Assembly (NCBI GenBank): GCA_034670405.1
Contig: JAXDDX010000292.1
Span: 186,001-250,000, forward strand
Reading direction: 5' to 3'
Length of the DNA: 64,000 bases
Source: Hoplostethus atlanticus
Lineage: Eukaryota; Chordata; Actinopteri; Trachichthyiformes; Trachichthyidae
Under the pieces are notes generated by a model that ran no database searches, was not told the DNA's origin, and saw only the letters and a program-made list of their open reading frames with translations. A program made the translations under genes and the position numbers. Position 1 is the first letter of the stretch, and each line of letters starts with the position of its first letter. Shown one piece after another: positions 22,080 to 37,785 of this stretch.

Positions 22080-24598
22080 GCTGCTTTCAGCTAGCCCACA
22101 CATTTTCTTTTGAAACTGTATCTTCTGTATTGTATCCTGTATCCTTTTTGTTTTTTTGTTTTATTATTATTTTTGTTTTCCAATGTTTTTGCAATTTCCC
22201 ACAAGATGGTACATGATACAGACATGCTATTTGGTTGTTTGTTACTCAAGAAGAGCATGATAGGCCAGATGATCGTGCTACAAGCAAAAAAAAACACACA
22301 TTTAAACATAACTCCCACACCATTAGTCCGACTGACACCAAACTTAAACATGTACATATGTGTACATATATGCAGACAGACAGGGATGCTGTACAACTTC
22401 GCCTTTTTGACCATACATGCCCACTGTGTTGGATTTTCTGCAATTTTGACTATTTGAAAAATACACTTTTGACATTGCCTCCTCCAAGGGCTTGCCAAGT
22501 TTGAAGTTGATATCTTAAAAAATGAAGAAATTGTCCACCGCTTGTCTTCGCCTAGTCGTCCCCAGGCCATCGTTGCCATGCAGCTATATTTATTATTATT
22601 ACTACACCTCCTCCATCAGAGAGAGATGGGGTGGGCAGATACTGGGAGGAAATCAGATCTGATCTGATTGATAAGAGGGAAAAGGTGCAAAGTAATGAGC
22701 AAGCCATATGATGTACAGCTACATGAAGAGATTGTACACTGTCTGTCTCAATGTCTGATTTCTTCTAAGAATGCTTTGTGAATACGTCCCCTGGTCTGCC
22801 TTAGAAAGAAACGAGTGTACGTGCTGCATTCCATGTACTGCTTGCTGTGGTAAACAGTACAATTAGAATTTTCTTCTATCAGTGGTGGAATTGTGCTGTT
22901 TCCTCAGCATCCTATTATTATAAACCTGTGTTGTGGTGGTGGTGGTGGTGGTGGTGTGCCCTGTCCTGTATTGTCCCCAGCAGGCCCCTGTACTGCCAGC
23001 CAAGCCCCAACCTCCATCTGGAGCACTACTGGAGGTGTGAACAACATCTTCTCTCCGTCTCCTTCACCGTCCTTCACCACTGTCTGGTTGCACTTCCCAA
23101 TGTCAGATTTGCAGTTTAATTTCAAAATACTATGTAGCAATTATGGAGAAGTAAATTAGGGCTTTACACTCGTTTAAAAACGAAGGCCCGGATCTCACAA
23201 ATGATTGATGAATGAAAGAAGGTGTGATCCAATGACATTAGAAGGTGTCTTATCATGGCTTTTATGCCATACTAACAAGACATTTACAGTTCATAGTACA
23301 CACAATAATATTGTGAGGTGTCATGACTCACTTATAACAGACCAGTTAATGTTATTTTACTTTAATTATGTTCATGATTTACTTACATGTGTTATGGCAC
23401 AGTAAGAAGAATGTCAACGCTCATAGTACATTTGATGACGCATACGAGCAGTTATTATAAAGAAATACATCGGCTCTAGTGGTAAATATATGACTTACAA
23501 TGACTGTATAACTGTGTCGTACCAGATTCATAATGCTTATGCTGCATTATGACATCACACCGATGTGATTATTATGGCTTATAATACCTTATAATACCCA
23601 TAATAAATATATAGTTTAGACTATCTTCCATTTCTTTCTTTCTTTCTTTCTTTCTTTCTACTGCTCATTCATTCCCTTCTTTTCCTGTTCTTTTAATTCT
23701 TCTTTCCTTTTCTCCTCATCTCCTTCGCTACCTTCATCACGTCTCCATTCTCTCTTTATCCAGATTGTCCGGACTGTTTTCTGTGAGTGCAATTTAAAAA
23801 TAATTTGTTTGTTCAAGGCAACGTACCTTACTGCCCGTTTCTGCTGTCAATTTGATAGCTGGGGAGAACATTCCAGGGTTAGGAAAGTACCCCATAATGC
23901 TGTTCCTTTTCTATAGACAATCAACAGTTTTGAAATTATTAAAATGTATTTTTAAGTCAGGCCCAGGTTAATGTAATTAGCTGAAGGCGGCACTGGAAAA
24001 TCAAATGCCATAGATGGTCTGGAGGAGGAGGAGAGGCCGAGGCATTGCCGATGATGTCACAACATCACAACGTCATACCACAATGCCAAGGGGTTTTAAT
24101 TCTACATTTAAATTATTAGCCACAGACAACACATAATTTGACACAAACTCACGCCACAGACTGTAGCGTTAAAAAAAAGATACTGGTGATGAGTTGTTTT
24201 ATATGAACTATGTATGAGTTGTAGTGTGGAGACTCTGGACTGTATAATACTGTAAAACCTCCTGGGATGTAATAAGAGTGAACCTATGAGCAAGTCCATT
24301 AAAACTCCTGGCATAGTGCTGTTCTCTGAATGAATAGAACTAGACGGCATGAGAAGAAGAGCTTCAGCATCTCCATTTGGCGGGTCAGCTTCCCGGAGCG
24401 ATGTCATTTATTCCTCCCAGCCCCGTCCCATAATGCAATGTGCACGGCAGTATTTCCAGTTCCGGATAGAAGGACAGAAGTAGAAGTGGCGGGACCAGGT
24501 TGCATTGTGGGATAGATGCTCTCACTTTAGGAAGACATAATAGCCTCAAGCTACGTGGCCGAACGACAAATACTGCCTCCTCTACAGCTGCAACTTTA
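22080..24598. other. Non-coding stretch with simple repeats
   Basis: 22300-22560 is a second copy of the unclassified repeat at 13000. (GGT)n lies at about 22932-22956 and (TTTC)n at about 23631-23658. Overlapping frames on both strands at 22090-22580 and 22850-23160 have no conserved domain. No gene seen. Confidence 0.5.
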
Positions 24599-25058
24599 CT
24601 CTCCGGCCACTATATTAGGCACGCCTGCTCCTCCAAACTGAATCATGTGGCTGCAACTCAATATATAAAGCATGCAGACATGGTGAAGTGGTTTACTTTT
24701 TTGTTCGACCAACGATTAGAATGGCCAAGATGCGTGATTTAAGCAACTTTGACTGTGGTATGATTGCTGGTGCCAGACGTGATGGTTCTAGCATCTCAGA
24801 AACAGCTGCCCTCCTGGGATTTTCACCACTAGAGTAGAGTTTACAGAGAACGGTGGAGAAATTACAGAGGTCAGGGGAGAATGGGCAGACTGGTTCAAGC
24901 TAATAGAAAGGCCACAAAAGCTCAAATAACAGCTCTTTACAACAGTGGTTTGCAGGAGGGCACCTTGTTGAATTCATGCCGCCGAGAATTCAGGCTGTTC
25001 TGGAGGCAAAAGTTGTTCATACTAGGTATGGTGTACCTAATAAAGTGGCCGGTGAGAG
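24599..25058 (+). mobile_element. Tc1-like element, internally deleted
   Basis: Ends are inverted: left ctctccggccactatattag, right read inward ctcaccggccactttattag. TA flanks both sides (24597-24598, 25059-25060). From 24723 it encodes MRDLSNFDCGMIAGARRDG and then SISETAALLGFS, the N-terminal helix-turn-helix of Tc1-type transposases. The catalytic DDE part is gone and the last residues of the frame (VVHTRYGVPN) are the transposase end. Non-autonomous. Confidence 0.85.
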
Positions 25059-26094
25059 TATAGTGCACTACTGTCTATGATAGACCTGGTCCTGTTGGTC
25101 CTGCGCCATGTGTGTCAGTTCATGCTGCACTATTATGTCAGTTGTCAATATGTCTCTGCACCAATGCCGCCAAGACTAATTCCTGCACATTTATGGTACT
25201 CAGGGAATAAAGTGACTCTGAAGATGGAGAGCTACCATCCGAGGACGACCCAGTGAGACGTGTTGCCCTTTGCAGAACAAATCAAGCCAATACATAGACG
25301 TGACTTCCGTCCATTTAATGGAAACACTGTTGGACTAACAGTACACAGGCGACTGCTTCACCTTGCGAAGACAAAAGAATTGTGCGGATTTTTCATATTA
25401 CCACACACACACCTGACACATACGTCTATGCATCTCGCTCGCACAAACACACCGGTAAAGATATGATTTTAAGACACTCAAATGATAAATGCATAATTGT
25501 CCCATTGAGTAATAGACTATATAATATCACTTCTCCTGTGCTTTTTCAACATTTTTGTACATCGCGAGGGGTCGGGGGGTCGGGGGCAGAAAAAATAAGA
25601 ATCTGAATCACTACAATATTTACACATGATTACACACATAACACTGTACATTAATAAATTGTCATTCTCTACTTCTGCATAGTGCTGTCATTTCACATGG
25701 CAATACTTCACACTGTTATTAGAGCATTATGAGATCATAGTGGGTAACCACTGAGCTGTATTGTTTTTTTGTTTTTTTTTCTGAGAAAAAACAAACAAAT
25801 GTAAACAATTTCGGCGAGAACGTAACTGTCTTTATGTTTGCTACAACTGCCGGCAACCACCGGCAGTAATATGGAGCTGAACAGTAATATGTTTTCTAGG
25901 CCCTGTATGGTCAGGAAAAGAAGCAATAATGTACCGGCTGTTCCGTGTAGTTTGATAGATGTTGGGTTTGGATCTCAAAATGGTTTAGGTGCTCGCCCCC
26001 CTCTGCCCCCCCCCCCCCATTCAACACAATCTTGATTACAGCCTTTAGGGAATTTACTCAGGTGCAGAAGAAGACATTTAAATTATTTTTTTGG
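25059..26094. other. Non-coding stretch, no gene seen
   Basis: Holds a CA-rich patch around 25400-25450, an imperfect hairpin 'tgccggcaaccaccggca' at about 25849-25866, and a C-run at 26006-26019. No domain recognised. Confidence 0.45.
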
Positions 26095-26260
26095 CATTCA
26101 GCTGATGCTCTTATCGCTTAGAATGAGGGAGCAGGTAGGGGTGCAGAGTCTTCCTCCAGGACGCTCTAGCGGGACACATTAATGGGCACACACTGGCATG
26201 TTGCAGGGATCGAACCGGCGATCTTTAGGTTACAGCACAGTCCCCTGCAACTGTTGAAGC
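26095..26260 (-). mobile_element. tRNA-derived SINE-like repeat, minus strand
   Basis: The minus strand carries 'cctaaagatcgccggttcga' with tccctgc, a tRNA B box. It continues through 'ctccctcattctaagcgata' and ends 'gagcatcagctgaatgcc'. This is the order of a very common fish interspersed repeat. The A-box head is decayed. Confidence 0.55.
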
Positions 26261-27315
26261 AGATGACCTTAAATGTTAAGAGCGACGAAGAACAGAGAGG
26301 AGGATCTGTGTGAATATCTTCCTTGCATGGAGGAGAATGGATAGTTAGGGTGGGGGTATGGGGGTGGGGGGGGGGGGGGGGGGTGACTCCCCGTCGGATC
26401 AATACCAGCAGGGGCCTCGGTTACAAATAATGTACTTTAATTTAATTTAATCTTTAATGTGACCTTAAGATAATTTTCAACTTGTGCTAATGCCTGATTT
26501 GTAAAAAAAAATATCGGCCACTGAATGAAGCAGCATTTACCTGTGTCTTACACACCTGTAATATATACCTCATAAATGAACGGCAAACAGTTCAATAAAT
26601 AAAGCAGCCATGTGCAGCCATGGTTGAATGACTATTGTAGACTATTTCTAGGGTATTTCCTCTCTTGTCTTTAACGTAAAACACCTTGGGCTTGATAATG
26701 AATCCTGAATCCCTCACACCTCAGTTACGTTTCTGCACGCTACCAATAATTGACACTTCAAATCCAACCACAGGCCTATTTCTTCCCAATTTCCTTTAAA
26801 GGTTAAACTCGTTGTGAAGAATGATATCAACCCCCTATTTCATATAAATTTAAGGTATTTATCCACACCTTGTCGTAACCAGCATCCAAAGCCACTGTCA
26901 CTGTGGACAGGCAGAACATGGCGGGTAAGAGATAGATAGATGTGGGCCTGTAGGGGGGCAGGAGGCATGAAGGCGGGGAAAGGAATGTCCTATAAAGCTC
27001 CTTTAACTCCTCGGAGTGGATGATGAGCCTCTGGTCGTGAACTGTGGTGAAGGGCAGAGTTAGGCTTTACACTTCTGATTAGGTATGGTGAGATGAAGGT
27101 AGGTCAGGGTGGAAGAGTGTGACATAAATGGTATTTATGATGAATCCAGAGAAAAGTGCTTGGTGGAGGTAGAGGGGATTTTACGGTGGCTGCCCCAAAC
27201 AAGTTTTAAAGGAATGAACATTGCGTTCGTCGATGGAGGTGACGGGTCGAGCCACGAGGCCTGCAATGACTTGAGGGCACAAGAATGGGTCTGATGAGGT
27301 CCAATAGGTCAACTC
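26261..27315. other. Region downstream of c1ql3, presumed 3' UTR and flank
   Basis: An 18-base G run lies at 26366-26383. On the minus strand, attaaa words near 26430-26460 could serve as polyadenylation signals for c1ql3, which would give a 3' UTR of roughly 0.9 kb; this is inference. No other coding exon seen, and no PTER exon recognised. Confidence 0.35.
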
Positions 27316-30399
<3,084 letters not shown>

Positions 30400-30708
30400 T
30401 CAGAGAAACAACACGTAGCAGAGCTACACTTCGTCTTGTTGGTAGTGTTAATTCACTTTTTTTAAGGGCCAAGCCCCCTTACGCGTCCTTTTTCTCAGCC
30501 CCTCTCTCTCCACACTTTTTCTGCTGATGTTGGCTTATTGGCTTAAGTATCACCCGGAGTCTGAAAGTTCAGTTCTTTCCAGGCTGCTTCACTGCTCGCT
30601 GATTTCCAAAAGCACTGGATTCAGCATCTCTTGAGTGGCCTGAGGTCCAAACAGTTTGTAGTGCAACGAGAATCCTCCGCGGTCCAGACCGGTGGACCCT
30701 CTTGTCTG

Positions 30709-30715
30709 ATTTATA
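30709..30715 (-). promoter_or_regulatory. Possible TATA box of c1ql3
   Basis: The minus strand reads gttataaatcagac, so TATAAAT lies 427 bases upstream of the start codon. If used, transcription would begin near 30680 and give a 5' UTR of about 400 bases. The surrounding exon 1 region (29700-30460) is GC-rich and rich in CpG. Confidence 0.45.
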
Positions 30716-30737
30716 ACGCTGAAAGAGGAAAGAGCGC

Positions 30738-30743
<6 letters not shown>

Positions 30744-30828
<85 letters not shown>

Positions 30829-30834
30829 AAAAAA
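30744..30834. repeat. (GA)40 microsatellite plus A-run, just upstream of c1ql3
   Basis: About 81 bases of GA followed by 11 A. On the c1ql3 strand this is a (T)n(CT)n polypyrimidine tract starting about 30 bases upstream of the TATA-like motif. Serine/leucine or glutamate/arginine frames through it are artefacts. Confidence 0.95.
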
Positions 30835-32825
30835 CATTTTATGGAAGGTACATAGAAAGTCGTGAGAGACTGGCCTGCAGGATTCAGGTACCAAACACAA
30901 GTAAAGAAACAATTAGACCCTATGGAAAGTTCATATATAAATAAATACAAATAAAATAAAAAGAAATCAGAAAAAATTGAAGATAAGTTTCATATAATTT
31001 CCCAGAAAAACCAGGGGCAAAGTAGCCCCGGCTTCAAAAGGTATTGTTCCTGTTAATTGCCAACTTTTGAAAAAAAAATCTAAAGCCATTAGTTGGTTCA
31101 TAGTTTATATTCAAAGAAACAAACCCATTTGTCTTCGGGATCAAGACAAGGACGCCAGCCGAGGGACTGACGGCGTATCCTCGGTATGAAAATCAAAGTA
31201 ACCTCATTAGGCGTCCAAATGTACACTTATTGAGAGGCCCTGAAAATGAGCTGAGGAGGTAAAAGGGGATCATTGGATCGGCACTTCACTCAATACCATA
31301 TCCACGGATGATGAATTGCTGTGGGGGGCTTATAGGAAACACAGTCTGACACAGTGGAATAATAACTGAAAATTATAACTTGCTTGATGCAGACGGCTGA
31401 GCTGAAGTGTCTAAATCTCCCAAACACCTGAAAAGGAGTTATGGTGATTTAGTCAGTTGACACACAACTCAGTTTCATGTGTCATCTCTTTTTCCTCTCT
31501 CTCTCTCTCATGCACGCCGCAGGTTTATAGTGACTAGCAAGAAGAAGAGCAGCAGCTGTACATCAGTAGCTCCTACAGTGGCGGGAGGGGGTCCTGGCTG
31601 TTCTGCCCCCATGTCACCCACCCTCATTAAAGTGGCACAGTGCAGCCCCCCCATAGACAATCAGCGCTGCCCTAACACACACCCCACCTATAAATCACCC
31701 GGTGAAAATCAATGGGCTTTGGTTAGCCAGGGACTCATTGTGTCCTTGGAAGGCGTGAGATGAATTGAGAAGAAGCGAGAACAAAACAGGAACAGCATCC
31801 ACTTAAAGGGGAGGAGGGTCGTCCAGGGGGAAAAAAAACAGCGGCACCACAACAGCCTAAATTCGACGAGATCAAACGGCGGGAGCAATGAATTATAGAA
31901 ATACAGGCTGCTGGAATTTATTCAATCAAGAGTGAGCGTTCGGGATGGGGGAATAACAGTGATAGTTGGAAAAGGTCACCGACTCATCCTTTGTTTCTCA
32001 TAGCTGACTGGTATTGCCTGCGCATAATGATGCATTTCCATGACCGGGTTCATTTTTCAGCCTAGGCTTTGCCTTTCTAATAGACTCTGACAAAACAATT
32101 GAACGGCAATAGAGGATGAGTCAGGTTGCCATTACTCTAGATTTCCTCTGAGATGGATGGAGGGCTTAAACCGAGGCTACGTTAACGAATGGTCTGTTCT
32201 TTCAGGAAACTTTGGAAACCACGCCCTTCTGTATCTGCACAACTTTGCTGAATATTCCTCCTGCTCTGTTGGTTAAATCACACATTTGGAATGAGCAGCC
32301 TAGCAAAGAAAGTGGCTAGGAGATGCTGGCTCCAAGGAGAGAGTATTAAACATTTTTAGTCCAAGGAAACTAAGAAGGATGTATATCAGGTTTTCATTCC
32401 CCTCACTTCCTCACCAAAGGTCCACCACTTATAATGGTAAATGTAATAATGTATTAATCACATAATCAGGATAGAAAAATATTCCAATATCAGTCTGAAG
32501 ATGTTATTACATTATCCGACATATTAACGGGCTTTATTATATTCTAAGCCATTTAGAGGGACATTTTATGGCATGTTGACAGTTATGACATTATTCAGGA
32601 ATATTTTGTGTGTGTATGAAGTAATGTTGTGTAACCTTACCTTACCTCTCTTCAAGAGATTTTTCCTTCTCTTATCCAATGCTCAACATAACTGTTGAGC
32701 GCCTTCATATGATGTCAAACTGCATTGAGAAGTAGGGCTGGCCTGTAAACACAGTTTTATACCTATATTTTAAAATAATTTTAAAAGAGTTTTTCTCAAA
32801 CTTAACAAAGTTATTATTGTTGGAG
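30835..32825. other. c1ql3 upstream flank, no gene seen
   Basis: Mostly unique-looking sequence with no transposon ends or domains found. Being upstream of a brain-expressed developmental gene it could hold conserved enhancers, but nothing in the sequence alone shows this. Confidence 0.4.
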
Positions 32826-34525
32826 ATGGTAATATTTATGCTGATGATGCCTCAAATGGCTTTGCTTCAGAGATTTTATATACAACCGAGTCTTTTAATT
32901 TTCTTCAACGAGTGTCTAGCCCAACGCACAACCGGGGTCATACTCTTGATTTGGTTTTTACTCTTGGTTCAAACGTAATTGCCATGTCAATTGAAGACAT
33001 ATTTGTGTTTTCATTGGTTTTTGCAGATTTAAGTAAAAATATGGTGCACTCGGCTCATTTAAATGAGCTAGTCTGCAGTTTTAATGATCTCTGCTTGTCA
33101 GCTCTGAATGCCATTGCTCCACTGAAAGAGATCCAAATCCACAGTTAACTTCTTCCCTGTGAATGAATGGTAACATACAGAGTCTTAAATGTGAATTCAG
33201 AAGGGTGCAACAGAGGTGGAAACCACCAAACTCCAAGTCCACCTCATATACATGAAGGAACTATTGACTTATTAGAATCTTAAAGTTAGGAACTTCCCTT
33301 TAGTTACAAAATCTTATAAAAACTGGTTGCCAAGCAACTCTGAGAGGTGGTGGAAGTTTTAGTCAGGTTTTCATTGCCAAAATTGCACTGAGACGGCACT
33401 CCTCAGAGTCACTAATGATATTTTAATGCGTGCTGATGCTGGGGAGTGTTCTATTTTGCTGCTGCTAGAACCTTAGCCATGCCTTCGACACCATTGATCA
33501 CAGTATTCTTCTTGATAGGCTGAAGCAGTGGGTGGGTATATCTGGGACAGCCCTCGATTGGGTTGCTTCTTATTTATCAAATAGAATTGTGTTGTATATA
33601 TTGGTGGTTATGTGTCATCGTCCGCTTTGCTGACCTCCGGAGTGCCCCAGGGATCAATTCTGGGGCCTATTCTGTATTCTATGATATGCTTCCCCTGGGA
33701 CATATAATTTGTCATTTCACGTGTATCATATTACTGCTATGCGGACGATACACAGCTTTACCTCTCCTTTAGGCCCAATGACCTTGGTGAATTGTCTGTT
33801 TTACAAGATTGTTTGTCTGCTATTATGTCATAATTTTCTCTTCAATTCAACTCTGACAAAACTGAAATTCTGTGTATCCATCCACTGGCACCCAATGTCA
33901 AGCACCTTTCCAAGAATTAAGGTGTTATTTTTGACCCGTGTTTGAATTTTGATCAACATGTTAAGAAACTGGCTCAGTCTTGTTTCCTCCAGTTGAGGAA
34001 TATTGCCAAAATCAGATCTGTTCAGTCCTTTCAAGATCTTGAGAGGTATTCATGCCTTTGTCTCCTCACGCCTGGATTATTGCAATGCTTTATTTATGTG
34101 CCTTAGTCATATAGCTATGACTATGACAGCTATGACAGCTAAGACCAATTGTAGGTCTCATATCATGCTGATTCTGGCCTCCTTGCATTGGTTACCGGTA
34201 GAATACAGGATCGATTTTAAAATCCTTCTTATAAGGCATTGCATTGTCCGCCGCCGTCTTATATCACTGAGCTATTGTGCCCTTACAACACCTCCAGGTC
34301 CCTTAGGTCTTCTGAGCAGGGCTTCTTGGTGGTCGAAAGGCCCAAACTAAAATCAAAAGGCGATCATGCCTTTGAGGTCTTGGCTCCTGGACTCCCCCCA
34401 GATTGTCAGATCGGCTGAGTCGATTCTCTGCTTTAAAAAATGCCTCAAACCCCATCTGTACATGAGAGCGTTTTCTTGATTTTGTGTTGATCGTTATTTG
34501 TGTTTTTGCAGTGCTGTAGAAATAA
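32826..34525 (+). mobile_element. L2-like LINE fragment (endonuclease to 3' end)
   Basis: In order: an endonuclease end (GDGNIYADD, then SPTHNRGHTLDLVFTLG), a linker at 33040-33150, a motif A remnant near 33490, a motif B remnant (GVPQGS-type DNA ggagtgccccagggatcaat at about 33642), a motif C remnant (tatgcggacgatacacagc at about 33738) and the C-terminal 'ASLHWLPVEYRIDFKILL' region at 34180-34230. It ends with an aataaa near 34522. Many stops and shifts. Same clade as the fragment at 789. Confidence 0.8.
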
Positions 34526-35397
34526 AATTTTACTTACTTTTCACTTGATTAATTTTCACACCATTAACTGCATGATTGGTCGGAATGTCGGCCCTATTTT
34601 TAAAATAGCATGCCAAACTATCAATAAAGTGATTCTCGAAATGCCTCTTCACTTCCAACAGCCTAGTGCAGTTTCACCTGGAATTCTTAAGGGCCTACAG
34701 ACTCCCAAATGAGTTGTGGATTGACTCTTACAGTGCAACTTGTGGATGAAAGTGGAAATTTCAATTACTGAATTCCAACACATACTATTTTGTATAAACC
34801 ACGTGACATGATCCAGAAATATTAATACTGATTGAGTGCTTGCTTATCTTGTATAGAAACACATTTTCTTAGTTGCTGGAAAATGTAAATGGGAACACCT
34901 GTTTTTACACCTCATTTTACACCTGTAATTTTTATATTGGATTAGATATATGTACATACAACTCACTAGAAATTCGCTTTTAAAAGCAGAAAAAATCAAC
35001 CTGAGAGAGCATCATGCCCTTGGACCCCCTAATATTTCTGGGCTGACCTTTTAAAGATTGTGTCCCCTGCCTCTCTCAAAGTCTGTTATCATATATGGTA
35101 AATTGAAAGTTGTACTACATAAAACAGAACAGAACGAGAAAAGGAAGAGTGGAACTGAAAATGTTCAATCAGCTGGTTGCTGTTAGTTTGTCACTGTAAT
35201 AAGAGACCAGTAGCAGCATGGTGTTAAGAGTTCAGATGATGATGATGATGATGGGGTGAGAAAGAGAGGGAAGAATAGTGTGAGCAGTGTGTGTGTGTGA
35301 GAATACAGGCGTCGTATGGTGAGTCTGCCTCTGCTCTGATGGCCAGACAGATGTGCCTGCTGAGCCTGAGAGCCTGGTGTTTGAACAGGACAAGCAG

Positions 35398-35435
<38 letters not shown>

Positions 35436-35441
35436 AACCAG
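34526..35441. other. Non-coding stretch with microsatellites
   Basis: Contains (GAT)n at about 35233-35253 and (CA)n at about 35411-35436. The frames at 35224-35611 on both strands arise from these. No gene recognised. Confidence 0.55.
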
Positions 35442-36390
35442 GGGCCAAATGTAATGATGTGTACACAAAAAATGTGTGTACGCCACTTTCCACACAAGAT
35501 TCGGAATTTATAAAAATAGAACGGTCGGTTCTAATCAGTCTTTTGTGTCTGATTAGTGTGATATTGCGAGTTGGCAAAAAAAGGATAATGTCAAAGAGTG
35601 AATTTGGGTGACATTTTATTTAGAGCTTTTTTCTTTCTACATTGTGTTAGGATGTCGTCTTAAAAAAAACCTTCCCTATGATAACATAGTGATGCGTGAG
35701 TGGTTAACAACCTTTTTTCAACCTTAACTTTGTTTTATCTTGAGTAAATAGGTTTGTCACCAAAATCGCACATTATTGAGGAGTAAGAATAAGCCTACAC
35801 CTTCACGTGACCAATTCATAGGTTGTTAAAATGTCACTATATAAAGGCTGTAGCAGTGGGTAATGGCTGTGACTGAGGGGTCTTCACAGTCAGAATTAAA
35901 TTAATCAGTTTTATTGCAAATCCAAATACTTAGACTAATTCCTTACAATAAGATCCAAACTGCGCGACGTACCAAGTTCCATCTTATTACCAGGGACAAA
36001 TCCACAGATGACAGTTTGGCCCTGGAGAGTGCTGGGTCCCCTCTCCAGTGGGGTCCCCTCTCCTCCTCCATTAATGCACTTCTTGAAGTCACACCACTTC
36101 TTCTTAACCTCGTCCAGGGTCCAGGGCTTTGAACCAACAACCTTTACTGCTGCAGTTAGCTTTTGCCATTGTTTGTCCAAATAGACCTTTTCTTTTTTCA
36201 ATTTCTCCAACCTTTACTTCAACTTCCAAGTCTGTGAAATTTCGCTACATATGCTACTTATTGTGGGCATGGCCACGAGGCTCGTTCATGTGCGCACAAT
36301 TTCAGGATAATTGAGATTTAGCAAAAAACACTCGTATAAATGGTTTTCTAAATCTGATGAACGAAGATTTCTACACTTACACAAGTATAT
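35442..36390 (+). mobile_element. PIF/Harbinger element, copy 2
   Basis: The left end gggccaaatgtaatgatgtg follows a CAG (35439-35441), matching the CWG-type target of copy 1. Internal blocks are inverted matches of copy 1: 35567-35660 pairs with 21080-21176, and 36263-36320 pairs with 19889-19960. It keeps the Myb-like gene but not the HARBI1-type nuclease. The right terminus is decayed or truncated, so its end is approximate. Confidence 0.7.
35935..36210 (-). pseudogene. Harbinger Myb/SANT-like protein fragment
   Basis: The minus-strand frame reads WQKLTAAVKVVGSKPWTLDEVKKKWCDFKKCING, the trihelix/Myb-SANT form with the conserved Trp residues (W of WQKL, W of PW, W of KKKW). In Harbinger elements this protein brings the nuclease to the DNA. 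The upstream part near 36230 ('gtagcgaaatttcac') is out of frame. The C-terminal part is unrecognised. Confidence 0.6.
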
Positions 36391-37785
36391 GCACCAAGTT
36401 GTATGTTATTTGTATGTGTGTTTCATGTAACCAATGTCCAGTGAAGAAAATAGATCAACTACGATTCAAAATGTCATCAACCATAATAGATTTTCAAGGC
36501 TTCAATGTTTATGTGAAATAAGCAATACAAGGCACACAAAAAAATCAAAATAAAATTGATTGCTTTATTCAAAATGGCACGTGGAACCTACAGTATATTT
36601 TGGCATGTAATAAAAGCATGATAAATAAAATAATATTACATTTGTTCGTTTTGCAACAGGCTGAAATGTGAAGGACAGCTGGCAAGGGTTTTAAAATAAC
36701 TATGAGTTAGAATTGAAGCTACTGTTCATTTGGTATGTCCCAGATAAGAGCGAGACAGCCGAAGCTGCACGGAAAAATAGAACAATTGAATCAAGTCAAA
36801 CACACTGGCCTCAGACATCAGTGGAATGAACGCAGTAATGGGAGCTGTAATTGAGTTCAGTTCCTCACTATTAGGGATACAAGTGGGAGCTGTACTTCTA
36901 GGACTGCAGTTCAGAAGACTCCATTTCATATCCCAAGGAACACCAATTGTCCTATTGTTGCGATGTACTTGTTGCCTTTTGCTAAACAAGCTCTGGGGGT
37001 GTTTTGGGCCAAGCCGCATGCCGTAGGGCAGAGAGAGGCATGCAATTGAACACTGGAGACAAAGGCATATTCAACACATCTCGAAATAAATGTGTGCATG
37101 TGTGACTTTGCAACCCCTCCCGAGAGGCTAGGATCTAACAGACAGAGCTGAGATGCACAAAACCCTGCCAAATCCCACCTAGGACTCAGCGCGCGCACAC
37201 ACACAGCCTTTGCAAGAAGGGTCTGTGTGTGAGAGGATGTTTAGTTGAATCCTCTCTTGGCCCCCTGTGCTTGTTAGAGGAGTGTGAAGGGGAGTTATTC
37301 TAATGGCGCTTGGTGTAAATGCTAAGGCACACCAGACTAACTGTTGATAACACTCCCAGAACTCAAGAGGGAGGGCCAGAGGGACAGAGCATATCCACAT
37401 TTGTAGAAAAGGTGACTAATTAGGATCTCCGATCTGTTTGAAACGTGCACAAAGACCAGACGTGTTGGCTCGGTTAGATGATATAATACAGCAATTTGTC
37501 CAACTCAAGTCTCTGGCCGTTGTTAGCAGGATCACAACTAAGGCGAGAAGTACGTTCGACTGCAAAATTATTTGGCGAAAGAGAAAAACAACGCTTTTAT
37601 TAAACGTACCATTTTTCACTCTGGGGTGAACTGGCTGGTGTCCTGTCAGACGTAGGACTTGGGAAAATTAGGTGACATTTAAGTTGAAGTGGTGCTCATA
37701 AGGCGTAAGCACCACTGGGAGTACATGATAACGCACACTCGCGTACAAAAATTGAATACTTTATGGGGCTGCATTATGCAATTTC
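36391..37785. other. Non-coding stretch between c1ql3 and rsu1
   Basis: AT-rich. Overlapping frames at 36726-37204 and 37416-37629 lie on opposite strands and have no conserved domain. No terminal repeats found. Confidence 0.45.

Noticed and set aside
23631..23658. Possible CRISPR-like or other structured array in simple repeats
   Set aside because: This and the other short repeats are uniform microsatellites without spacers, in a vertebrate genome.
1..27315. PTER, expected next to c1ql3 from human gene order
   Set aside because: No exon with phosphotriesterase-related motifs was seen on either strand; it may lie further left or have moved.
30631..30950. Serine/leucine-rich and glutamate/arginine-rich open frames on opposite strands
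   Set aside because: They are translations of the (GA)n microsatellite and have no sequence outside it that looks coding.
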